Part shown: in pieces, positions 1-5,859 of the stretch
Layout: each line of letters begins with the position of its first letter
How positions within the stretch are numbered: the stretch's first letter is position 1
Source of the DNA: an uncultured Geobacteraceae bacterium
GTDB lineage: Bacteria > Desulfobacterota > Desulfuromonadia > Geobacterales > Pseudopelobacteraceae
DNA: 6,663 nucleotides
Direction: 5' to 3'
Assembly (NCBI GenBank): GCA_903879825.1
Contig: CAIRND010000664.1
Coordinates: 1 to 6,663, forward strand
Position numbers and translations under genes: made by a program
Notes under the pieces: model-generated
What the model was told of the DNA's origin: nothing
Database searches by the model: none
What the model saw: the letters and a program-made list of their open reading frames with translations, nothing else

Positions 1-1
1 G

Positions 2-223
2 GATGTATGCGGCACCCTGACCGGCTTTATCGTTGACGCTGTTTCAGAGGTCATTCGTGTTCGCAGCAGTGAAATTCAGCCGCCACCGTCAATGGTCCTC
101 TCCGGCGGTATTGGTCAGGAGTTTATCACCGGCGTCATTAACCACGCCGAACGCCTGTTGATTGTCATGGATATAGATATGATGTTTTCAGAAGATGAAC
201 GGGATAGTTTTGGCGGGATATAG
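2..223 (+). CDS. cheW: CheW-like chemotaxis coupling protein, C-terminal part (5' end outside window)
   Basis: Reading frame 2 is open from the window edge to a TAG at 221-223 and gives 73 residues. The segment GFIVDAVSEVIRVRSSEIQPPP, followed by EFITGVINHAERLLIVMDID, is the characteristic second half of a CheW domain: the 'VDxVSEV' strand, the proline-rich turn, 'GV' and the 'LLIxxDID' strand. CheW is a cytoplasmic adaptor that links methyl-accepting chemoreceptors to the kinase CheA. The tail after the last strand is short (MMFSEDERDSFGGI), so this is a stand-alone CheW or the end of a protein finishing in a CheW domain. The N-terminal half cannot be judged. It is the only core-genome gene seen and converges on rhuM, so it marks the left boundary of the accessory block. 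Confidence 0.88.
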   Translation, partial: DVCGTLTGFIVDAVSEVIRVRSSEIQPPPSMVLSGGIGQEFITGVINHAERLLIVMDIDMMFSEDERDSFGGI

Positions 224-237
224 GTATCCCGATGATG

Positions 238-256
238 GGGGGCGGTTTCCGCCCCC
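238..256 (+). terminator. GC-rich hairpin after cheW, possible terminator without a U-tract
   Basis: GGGGGCGG (238-245) and CCGCCCCC (249-256) form a perfect 8-bp stem with a TTT loop, starting 14 bases after the cheW stop. No run of T follows on either strand, so it does not meet the intrinsic-terminator pattern. It may act as a 3'-end stabilising hairpin or a factor-assisted stop. The hairpin itself is seen directly; its role is inferred from position. Confidence 0.45.
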
Positions 257-310
257 AGGCTGCGAAGTGTACATGAACGACTAATGATTTAACCTAAAAA
301 CGGCTATAGC

Positions 311-440
311 ATCCACGAAAGGCACGAAAACACACGAAAATTTAAAGCATTACAGAAGTAAAAGTATTCACCAAGTAGGTTATGCCAGATTGTTGTGTAT
401 TCTGCTGATTTTGTGAGTGTATTTCGTATTTTTTGTGGAT
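311..440. repeat. Decayed inverted-repeat element with CACGAAA-type arms
   Basis: The left arm (311-340) holds three copies of CACGAAA at 314-320, 323-329 and 333-339, spaced 9-10 bases apart. The right arm (421-440), read on the minus strand, starts ATCCACAAAAAATACGAAAT and matches the left arm's ATCCACGAAAGGCACGAAAA in 15 of the first 19 positions. Most differences are G-to-A type changes. The arms bound about 130 bases without a convincing ORF. Such CACGAAA/TTTCGTG arrays are a common intergenic repeat type in environmental proteobacteria. Here the element fills most of the 224-517 gap between the convergent cheW and rhuM genes. No transposase or clear target duplication is seen. Confidence 0.55.
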
Positions 441-517
441 ATTTGTTTTTTCCAGGTTAATAGGTAGTGTTGAGAAAGGGGGGATTTTTATTGTCTGATG
501 GGGGATGGTAAGAGTTG

Positions 518-1537
518 CTAGCTATTTTCCTTTAGCAATTTTACCTGGCGGTCAAAGTCAGATTCAAACAGGTTGTCCTGCACTATCCGGTATTTTTCAA
601 ACTCGCTTTCAGCAAAAGCCTTGGCAATCTCCTGAGTGACCCTGCCCGGATTGTCAAGGATCTCCCGTTCGTTAAACTGCAAAAATGCGTTCAGCTTATC
701 AGCCCAGTCCTGCATGGTCATCGGAATGGTGCGTTCAGCCTGGTCTTCAGCGTAGTCAAGATACATAGTGACAAAACGATCCAGTGATTTCAGCTCTTTT
801 TCGTTCAGGTAATTCTTGGCAATTACCACATCAGTCTTGATGATTTTGCCGCCCGGAGCATTTTTCCACGTGGTCAATCCCATGCGCACTTTTTTGTGGT
901 CTGCACGCTGCACAACCAGTTCCGCCGCCGTTTGCCCATGAATAGCGAAATGAAGCTTGTTCTGTACCAGAGCGAAAAATGCTCTGGTTGTTTCAGCATC
1001 AGCCTGATAATCCATGGCTGTAGCGTAAATATCGGTTATTTTCTGGTAAAACTTGCGCTCACTGGTTCTGATTTCGCGGATTTCAGCCAGCAATGAATCA
1101 AAATACTCTTTGCTGAAGAACTGCCCGTTTTTGAGTCGCTCCCTGTCCAGCACATAGCCTCGGATGGCAAAATCCCGCAACACACCGGTAGCCCACTGAC
1201 GGAACTGGGTTGCCCGCAGCGAGTTTACGCGGTAGCCGACTGAGATGATGGCGTCGAGGTTGTAGCAGTTGGTCTGGTACTGTTTACCGTCGCTGGCAGT
1301 TATCCGGAATTTCCGGACAACTAACGTTTCGTTCAACTCATTATTTTTTAGGATATTTTGCAAGTGCTCACTGATAGTACGCACATCCACATCAAACAGA
1401 GCCGCAATAAGCTTTTGCGTCAGCCAGACTGTTTCATCCTCGACGCGGACTTCTATGGAGTTTTCTCCCGCCTGTTTGGTGAAAACAAGAAACTCGGCTG
1501 TGCTGTTTCTGATCTGAATGGTTTTAGGTGTGCTCAT
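518..1537 (-). CDS. rhuM: RhuM-family protein (virulence RhuM / Virulence_RhuM domain)
   Basis: 339 aa, the usual full length for RhuM proteins. The N-terminal segment VWLTQKLIAALFDVDVRTIS (residues 37-56) has the pattern of a helix-turn-helix-like DNA-binding region. It is followed by the family hallmarks: a 'YNLDAIISVGYRV' stretch (92-104), 'TQFRQWATGVLRDFAIRGY' (110-128), and 'HFAIHGQTAAELVVQRAD' then 'MGLTTW' (196-224). The C-terminal third is helical and charged, with no membrane segment or signal peptide. The name comes from a Salmonella pathogenicity-island gene; the biochemical activity is not established. The family is often encoded beside restriction-modification genes, as here. The ATG (1537-1535) overlaps the TAA of the upstream methyltransferase-nuclease gene by one base (TAATG). 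A GGAGAG ribosome-binding site sits 6 bases upstream (1549-1544), inside that gene. Translational coupling is therefore likely, and rhuM is probably co-transcribed from the promoter near 4552-4580. The family call is secure; any function within the system is inference. Confidence 0.93.
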   Translation of the reverse strand: MSTPKTIQIRNSTAEFLVFTKQAGENSIEVRVEDETVWLTQKLIAALFDVDVRTISEHLQNILKNNELNETLVVRKFRITASDGKQYQTNCYNLDAIISVGYRVNSLRATQFRQWATGVLRDFAIRGYVLDRERLKNGQFFSKEYFDSLLAEIREIRTSERKFYQKITDIYATAMDYQADAETTRAFFALVQNKLHFAIHGQTAAELVVQRADHKKVRMGLTTWKNAPGGKIIKTDVVIAKNYLNEKELKSLDRFVTMYLDYAEDQAERTIPMTMQDWADKLNAFLQFNEREILDNPGRVTQEIAKAFAESEFEKYRIVQDNLFESDFDRQVKLLKENS

Positions 1538-4503
1538 TATATTCTCTCCGCCCGTTCCCGGTTAAGCGCCAGCAGGCGGGACAATATCGTTTCATCAGGC
1601 ATCTCCGGCGTGTAGTCGTTCCAGCTGTAGGCAGCGGCGACGGTTTTGTCCAAAGTCTTGTGGGCGTTGTCAAGCCAGGCAGGTCGCGCGTTGTAGAGAT
1701 TGGTTAGGGTACGCTTTTTCAGGTCGGCTTCATATCCTGCTTTGGCAACCGGGCGTTTGGGATAGCCGGCTTTTTCTTCTTCGGGGGTGATGACCCATTC
1801 AACCCATTCGGCTGGATTCAGCCAGTTATCGCGGAGTTCAACAAGGCGACGAGCGGCGGTCGCTATAGATTCTAAATGCGGCTTTTGTAGGGGAGCATGG
1901 CATGCGCCCTTGTCGGAATCATCACCATTGTTGCCATTTTCACCAGTAGTCAAAAGCGGGCGAATACCATTCGCCCCTACGGGAAACGGGAAGGTTTCGA
2001 AACAGGATTTTGCGTTATAGGTTGGGTCGTTACCGACACCATGCATTGAGGCATTGGCAAGCGACCAAGCCTCATGCAGGCGGCTGGATAGAATACCGAA
2101 AGTTGTGTCATCGGAGCGGGTAATTGCGTTAAGTCTTGAATCCGGCAAGCAATTGGCCGCTTGCCACACAAAATAGCGATGCTTCGCAACACGAGGAGTG
2201 ACAATATAGCGATCTTTCCCGGCAACCTGTTTGCGAAAATCCGGGCATGCTCGCTTGAGCAGCCAATACTTTTCGCGAAGGTATGCTTCTGATTTTTTAT
2301 CGCGCTCAGGCTTTACAACTTTTAGTATGTGGTTGAAAGGAAGTTCATACAAACTGGCATCATTTTCGCTCAAACCGCAGTAGTCAATGAGCCACTCTTC
2401 GCTGTTTCGCGATGCTATGTCACGAGCATTCTTATATGGTTTGATTACATCGGAGTTTGGTTTCCCATTAGGGTTGGGTTCTTTTAGCCACAAAAGAGCC
2501 GATTCCAATGATATTTCAAAAGGCCCATTTTTTTGAACGCCTTCGAAACTGATTCCCAGGTTTTCTGCAAGACTCCTGGCCTTTGTAACATCAACACCGT
2601 CATCACCACCAACTGTTAAATCAGCATTTATTGCCGAAACGTGTAGGCCGTTGAGGCACGCTGACTTTCGTTCTACTCCGGTAAAGCAAACCAAAGAAAC
2701 CCGTACTGCCGCGCCATCATTTATCCACGACTCGTCACTCCATGCATTAAAAATATGTCCGCTGGCACAGATGCGCTCGAGAACTTTTCGGTTTGAACCT
2801 GCGCGGATTGCCTGTGTGGCAACAAACCCGGCAAGTACGGCTTTTCCAGCTTCAACCTGCGCCCGTGCCTTCTCAAACCAATATGTGACCAGATCCGCAC
2901 CACCAGGCACACGCCCATCATAGCACTTCCGTAGCTTATTGACATACTCCACGCCAAGATCACCCAACATTTTAGAACCGCCCAAAAACGGCGGATTGCC
3001 GATGATGACATCGGCGGGGGGCCAGGTGGCTTCGCAAAATCCCCCTAAATCCCCCTTTTTTGAAGGGGGACTTTCAAGACTCCCCACTTTCTGAAAGGGG
3101 GGCTGGGGGGGATTTGCCGCCAGCAGTGCATCACGATGCTCAATGCTATCCAATGTCCGCAATATGGGGTTTCGGGCAATCTCCCTCCCATTGCGGTGAC
3201 ACCACTGAATATCGCCGATCCAGACAGTGACACGAGCCAGTTCGGCGGCGAATTCGTTGATCTCAATACCGCAGATATTGTGCGGGCCGGTCTGCATCAA
3301 CAGCTCTGGCGCAAAGCCAAACTCATGTGCATCAATTGAGACCTGCTTTTCCACATCCCGCAGTGCCTTCAAGGCAAGATAGAGAAAATTGCCCGAGCCG
3401 CAAGCGGGGTCAAGCGCCCGAAAACAGTGGAGTCGTTCCAGAAAACCATTATAGGCGGCGCGGGCATCCTTGAAACCTTTGCTGCCCGGTTTTTTATCGT
3501 AACCGGCAGCGATAACAGCTTTGGCAGCGTTCCATTCGGCCAGCAGCGGCTCCGTAATCAGCGGTTTTATCAGTTTGGCAATGGTTCCGGTGTCGGTGTA
3601 GTGGGCGCCAAGCGGGGCGCGGGCGGATGGATCAAGTCCACGCTCAAAGAGGGTGCCGAAGATTGTCGGGTCAATCGCCCGCCAGTCCATATCAGCAGCG
3701 GCGCTGTAGAGGGCTGTCAGATCAGCGGCAGTCAGAGGTGGCACGTCGATGGTTTTGAAGAGACCGCCATTGAACCAGGCGATATCATGATCGCCATATT
3801 CACCGCCGTTTTTCTCCATGGCAGCAAACAGCGTGGCGATGCGCCGCGCTGCTTTGTCTGTATCATTCCCGGCATTTTTAAGAAGATCGGTAAGGATGTT
3901 TTCGGGCAGCACGTTTTCATCTTCAGCAAACATGCAAAACAGGCATTGCACCAGAAAATGCGCGACTTGCTGGCCGTCAAGCCCCCGATGGCGCATGGAT
4001 TTGGCAATGGCGGCAAACTGCCCGGCAGCAGCCTCGGTAATAGTGGCTGTTGATTTCTCCGGGCGCAGCTTGCCGGGGTCAGTAAAAACCCAGCGCAACA
4101 GTTGCAGGGTGGCGGGATCGGCCAGTTGCTCTATCCGTATTTCACGTGGTTCATCGGGATAGCCGGTAAAAGCTGTATGGATGATTATGCGCTCGCGGTC
4201 GGACACAACCAGCAGTGGCGGATTTTCCAATTGCAGAGAGTAATCGGTAAGTTGCTTCAAGGCGGTATCAAGGTTGCGTCCCGGCTTTTTGTTTTCCCAG
4301 CCAAAATAGCCGCGCTTCCAGACATCGGCCCAGCCGTCGCCTCCACCGGTCTTTTTTGCACCCCGCTCAAAGCAGTAATTGTCCGGGTCGCGTGGTTTAT
4401 CAACCCCCAGCAGTTCGCACAGATCATCAAAATGAGCCTGCGCACCGCCCCGCTCGGTAAGGGCGTTGTCTTTCCAGAGTGATATAAATTGTTCAGGTGT
4501 CAT
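1537..4503 (-). CDS. MmeI-like (type IIL) single-chain restriction endonuclease / N6-adenine DNA methyltransferase
   Basis: 988 aa from the chosen start. It should both cut and methylate adenine at one recognition sequence, as MmeI-family enzymes do in the cytoplasm. Order of parts: N-terminal nuclease with D60-X9-E70-N-K72, the spacing of the MmeI PD-(D/E)XK site; a helical spacer (about 155-290); methyltransferase with motif X region GAHYT (299-303), motif I DPACGSG (365-371), the acidic GIEI (412-415) and motif IV NPPF (503-506); a target-recognition region (about 600-840) ending in the family signature CFETFPFP; and a helical C-terminal domain (875-988). The ATG at 4503 has AAGGA 4 bases upstream. 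The in-frame ATG at 4620 lies upstream of the promoter and its 39 extra residues look unlike the family. Two palindromic repeats lie inside the gene in frame: residues about 463-489 (between motifs I and IV) and 842-873 (just after FPFP). Neither destroys a visible catalytic motif, so the protein may be active, but this is unproven. Its stop overlaps the rhuM start. Confidence 0.9.
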   Translation of the reverse strand: MTPEQFISLWKDNALTERGGAQAHFDDLCELLGVDKPRDPDNYCFERGAKKTGGGDGWADVWKRGYFGWENKKPGRNLDTALKQLTDYSLQLENPPLLVVSDRERIIIHTAFTGYPDEPREIRIEQLADPATLQLLRWVFTDPGKLRPEKSTATITEAAAGQFAAIAKSMRHRGLDGQQVAHFLVQCLFCMFAEDENVLPENILTDLLKNAGNDTDKAARRIATLFAAMEKNGGEYGDHDIAWFNGGLFKTIDVPPLTAADLTALYSAAADMDWRAIDPTIFGTLFERGLDPSARAPLGAHYTDTGTIAKLIKPLITEPLLAEWNAAKAVIAAGYDKKPGSKGFKDARAAYNGFLERLHCFRALDPACGSGNFLYLALKALRDVEKQVSIDAHEFGFAPELLMQTGPHNICGIEINEFAAELARVTVWIGDIQWCHRNGREIARNPILRTLDSIEHRDALLAANPPQPPFQKVGSLESPPSKKGDLGGFCEATWPPADVIIGNPPFLGGSKMLGDLGVEYVNKLRKCYDGRVPGGADLVTYWFEKARAQVEAGKAVLAGFVATQAIRAGSNRKVLERICASGHIFNAWSDESWINDGAAVRVSLVCFTGVERKSACLNGLHVSAINADLTVGGDDGVDVTKARSLAENLGISFEGVQKNGPFEISLESALLWLKEPNPNGKPNSDVIKPYKNARDIASRNSEEWLIDYCGLSENDASLYELPFNHILKVVKPERDKKSEAYLREKYWLLKRACPDFRKQVAGKDRYIVTPRVAKHRYFVWQAANCLPDSRLNAITRSDDTTFGILSSRLHEAWSLANASMHGVGNDPTYNAKSCFETFPFPVGANGIRPLLTTGENGNNGDDSDKGACHAPLQKPHLESIATAARRLVELRDNWLNPAEWVEWVITPEEEKAGYPKRPVAKAGYEADLKKRTLTNLYNARPAWLDNAHKTLDKTVAAAYSWNDYTPEMPDETILSRLLALNRERAERI
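1887..1980. repeat. 94-bp palindromic repeat element inside the restriction-modification gene (GANGIRP type)
   Basis: The element is bounded by GTAGGGG (1887-1893) and its exact inverse CCCCTAC (1974-1980). The right end contains a perfect 8-bp stem, GGGCGAAT (1958-1965) with ATTCGCCC (1969-1976), loop ACC. The left end contains a GCATGGCATGC core flanked by GGG and CCC (1891-1909). The middle is low complexity. It is read in frame on the minus strand as residues about 842-873 of the MmeI-like protein, giving GANGIRPLL at one end and GACHAPLQK at the other. Peptides of this kind are a recurrent signature of a dispersed palindromic repeat in environmental bacterial genomes (recognised from memory). 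It separates the FPFP motif from the C-terminal helical domain. Confidence 0.75.
3036..3115. repeat. About 80-bp palindromic repeat inside the restriction-modification gene (PPSKKGDLGG type)
   Basis: Outer ends AAAATCCCCC (3036-3045) and GGGGGGATTT (3105-3114) are inverted copies. Inside are two smaller hairpins: CCCCCTT (3051-3057) with AAGGGGG (3063-3069), and CCCCACTTT (3082-3090) with AAAGGGGGG (3094-3102) with one mismatch. On the minus strand it is read in frame as residues about 463-489 of the MmeI-like protein and contributes NPPQPPF, SPPSKKGDLGGF and the residues between. This amino-acid signature is a familiar product of a dispersed poly-C/poly-G palindromic repeat. It lies in the linker between methyltransferase motif I (365-371) and motif IV (503-506). 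The exact ends are uncertain by a few bases. Confidence 0.78.
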
Positions 4504-4507
4504 GGGG

Positions 4508-4512
4508 TCCTT
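4508..4512 (-). promoter_or_regulatory. Ribosome-binding site that sets the MmeI-like gene start
   Basis: On the minus strand AAGGA (4512-4508) is followed by CCCC and then ATG at 4503-4501. A start here gives MTPEQFISLWKDNA, a typical beginning for the family. The longer in-frame ATG at 4620 would add 39 residues encoded across the promoter region and is rejected. Confidence 0.7.
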
Positions 4513-4551
4513 GGGGGGAGAAGGAGTACGTCGTGGAGAGTGACGATTACG

Positions 4552-4580
4552 TTTGTATCGTAAGCATAGGTTGTTGTCAA
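4552..4580 (-). promoter_or_regulatory. Sigma70-type promoter for the MmeI-like gene and rhuM
   Basis: On the minus strand a perfect -35 box TTGACA (4580-4575) is separated by 17 bases from a -10 box TACAAA (4557-4552, 4 of 6 matches to TATAAT). Transcription would start near 4545 and give a leader of about 42 bases before the ATG at 4503. This lets the methyltransferase-nuclease and rhuM be expressed apart from the upstream RlaP gene. Confidence 0.6.
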
Positions 4581-4610
4581 TTTCATTAGCCCGTGAATTA
4601 GGGGCCTTCA

Positions 4611-4661
4611 GCCAACACAATCAGTCTTGTGCCAACGCCCGCGCACCGGTAATTGTGCCAA
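4611..4661. promoter_or_regulatory. Repeated TTGTGCCAA boxes upstream of the restriction-modification promoter
   Basis: TTGTGCCAA occurs twice in direct orientation (4627-4635 and 4653-4661), with starts 26 bases apart. CACAA (4616-4620) facing TTGTG (4627-4631) also makes a short inverted repeat with a 6-base spacer. The cluster lies 31-86 bases upstream of the -35 box in the 176-base gap between the RlaP gene and the MmeI-like gene. The repeats are seen directly; an operator role is inference. No gene or clear terminator is seen in this gap. Confidence 0.3.
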
Positions 4662-4679
4662 TCCAACCCTTACCTCTTA

Positions 4680-5471
4680 TTATTTTGGTGTGCCGTTGTG
4701 AAACCATCCTTGAGAAACCAACAGCATTTCCCGAAAAAGCTGATCCAGTTGCTCCACAGAGCAATCATGACGCTCCATAGTTTTGCCATACTCGGAATAA
4801 TAGTCGATCCACACTTTCAGAAAGCGATTTAATATTTCAATCTGCGGTCCGGCGTCAAGCTCGTCACCAGCCATCTTGCGGCGTAACAAGTCATTAATCT
4901 CGTCGGTTAAATCCTGTGAAAGACCAGCATCATGGAACAACGTGGCAAATTCCGTAGGTGGCATGCTGTTGTGCTTTTCAATCCAGATGCAAGCCAGCAC
5001 AGGGCGCAGGACGTAAAAGTATTTTTTTACCCGCACGGTATCTGATTTCAAATACTCCTTGAAATTACCCTTTGCCATATGGAGGTAATGATGCAGGCAA
5101 TTTTGCGGCGAGAACGATTCCCGCATCAACTCTCGCATCCGCCCGGCAAGGCCATCATTGTCGAGGTAGACCATCGACGAACCGAGCCATTCCAACAGCG
5201 GTGGATTTGATTTGCGAAACAGTCCCAGCGCTTTGCGCAGATCCCAACCGCTGATATCAAGGTCGCCAGAAATCGGGCACTCGATAACATCACGTTTCTC
5301 GCGGATGGAGAGATACCACTCCACCGGATGTATGTAGATGAAGCGCACATCATAATCGCTGTCCCGCGAGGCAAAACCCCAGGCGCGACTGCCGGATTCC
5401 ACAGCATAGAGGATACGAACATTATGCTCTTGCTCAATGCGGGCGAGGCTTTCGAGGATTGTTGCTGTCAT
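4680..5471 (-). CDS. RlaP/YcgL-family predicted nucleotidyltransferase (DNA polymerase beta superfamily)
   Basis: 263 aa, normal length for the family (PF10127-type, formerly YcgL/COG3541). The nucleotidyltransferase signature is clear: GSRAWGFASRDSDYD (residues 27-41), with the G-S motif and metal-binding acids D39 and D41. FIYIHPVEWYL (45-54) follows, then DLDISGWDLRKAL (70-82), which should supply the third acid (D72 or D77). The rest is helical and ends LLVSQGWFHNG. Members are predicted nucleotidyltransferases named for association with RNA repair; the natural substrate is not firmly known. No RNA ligase is encoded here. The ATG at 5471 is chosen because it begins just before the conserved domain (MTATILESLARIE) and has AAGGA 10 bases upstream (5486-5482). 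The longer in-frame start at 5642 would overlap the membrane-peptide gene and its 57 extra residues are cysteine-rich and unlike the family. It lies 95 bases after the small membrane gene and 176 before the MmeI-like gene, all on one strand. Confidence 0.85.
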   Translation of the reverse strand: MTATILESLARIEQEHNVRILYAVESGSRAWGFASRDSDYDVRFIYIHPVEWYLSIREKRDVIECPISGDLDISGWDLRKALGLFRKSNPPLLEWLGSSMVYLDNDGLAGRMRELMRESFSPQNCLHHYLHMAKGNFKEYLKSDTVRVKKYFYVLRPVLACIWIEKHNSMPPTEFATLFHDAGLSQDLTDEINDLLRRKMAGDELDAGPQIEILNRFLKVWIDYYSEYGKTMERHDCSVEQLDQLFREMLLVSQGWFHNGTPK

Positions 5472-5497
5472 AAATAATCCGTCCTTGTCAAAAAAAT

Positions 5498-5527
5498 ATC
5501 GTACAGAGCAATTAGCTTGCCTGTGAA
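5498..5527 (-). promoter_or_regulatory. Possible promoter for the RlaP-family gene
   Basis: On the minus strand TTCACA (5527-5522, 5 of 6 matches to TTGACA) is followed after 18 bases by TACGAT (5503-5498, 4 of 6 to TATAAT). The leader would be about 20 bases. The match is moderate and the gene could equally be read from upstream with the small ORFs. Confidence 0.33.
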
Positions 5528-5566
5528 CGTTACGGCTTCTCAATTCGTGCCATTCTGCAATATGTA

Positions 5567-5752
5567 TTATTGGTGAAATAACTTGGTAATGAATATCCAA
5601 ACAACCCAACATACAAAGACAAAAGCAACGGGCACGCACCATATCCCGATAACATCAGAGAGCCCAAGCATCATTGATAAAAGGACATACGGTCCAGCTA
5701 CGAATAGTATTCCACCTAAGGTAATAAAAAATAGAAATTTTATAAATGACAT
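5567..5752 (-). CDS. Small two-helix membrane protein of unknown function
   Basis: 61 aa, almost entirely hydrophobic. Two membrane segments are visible: about residues 5-28 (LFFITLGGILFVAGPYVLL core) and 35-57 (IGIWCVPVAFVFVCWVVWIF), with a short loop containing D33 and a tail ITKLFHQ. The positively charged residues sit at the two ends (K5 and K57), suggesting both termini face the cytoplasm. The gene is supported by a strong ribosome-binding site, AAGGAG (5764-5759), 6 bases before the ATG. It overlaps the 3' end of the upstream 39-codon ORF by 13 bases in another frame, as expected for coupled translation. I do not recognise a family. Possibilities include a defence-associated membrane peptide, a toxin-like peptide or an unrelated conserved small protein. 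Nothing in the sequence decides between these. Confidence 0.65.
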   Translation of the reverse strand: MSFIKFLFFITLGGILFVAGPYVLLSMMLGLSDVIGIWCVPVAFVFVCWVVWIFITKLFHQ

Positions 5753-5859
5753 CTTGGTCTCCTTCTTTCGAAATACTCCCGTGCTTCAACGGCCTTTCCG
5801 GCAAGTGCGACAAAGGGAGCGAGTTCCAGCATTTTTAAAAACAGTCTTCGTGCGATCAT
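5740..5859 (-). CDS. 39-aa ORF with a twin-arginine-like motif, hypothetical
   Basis: The sequence reads MIARRLFLKMLELAPFVALA, then GKAVEAREYFERRRPRCHL and TAA. Residues 4-9 (RRLFLK) match the Tat consensus R-R-x-F-L-K, and a moderately hydrophobic stretch (LELAPFVALAG) follows, so the ORF resembles a Tat signal peptide without its passenger. The start is supported by AAGGAG (5874-5869), 9 bases upstream of the ATG at 5859. The stop lies 13 bases inside the next gene, consistent with coupling. It is the first ORF of the minus-strand block and faces the WYL regulator. It could be a genuine micro-protein, a leader peptide, or the remnant of a truncated Tat-exported protein. Too short for a firm coding call. 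Confidence 0.45.
   Translation of the reverse strand: MIARRLFLKMLELAPFVALAGKAVEAREYFERRRPRCHL

Noticed and set aside
474..490. GAAAGGGGGGATTTTTA, resembling the end of the poly-G palindromic repeat at 3036-3115
   Set aside because: Only about 16 bases match a low-complexity end and no inverted partner is seen nearby. A solo fragment cannot be told from chance.
464..517. Search for a rho-independent terminator after rhuM
   Set aside because: No stable stem followed by a U-run on the minus strand was found before the inverted-repeat element.
3036..3115. Possibility that the repeats are CRISPR units or rho-independent terminators inside the gene
   Set aside because: No regularly spaced repeat copies exist, and the hairpins lie inside an uninterrupted frame flanked by conserved enzyme motifs. 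They are better explained as inserted palindromic elements.
3427..4053. 208-aa open frame on the plus strand opposite the MmeI-like gene
   Set aside because: It is antisense to a gene with clear family motifs (spacer and methyltransferase region), its protein resembles no known domain, and it lacks a supporting context. Best explained as a shadow frame.
5472..5642. 57-codon N-terminal extension of the RlaP-family gene
   Set aside because: The extension is cysteine-rich, overlaps the small membrane gene and the possible promoter, and lies before a start that fits the family domain directly.
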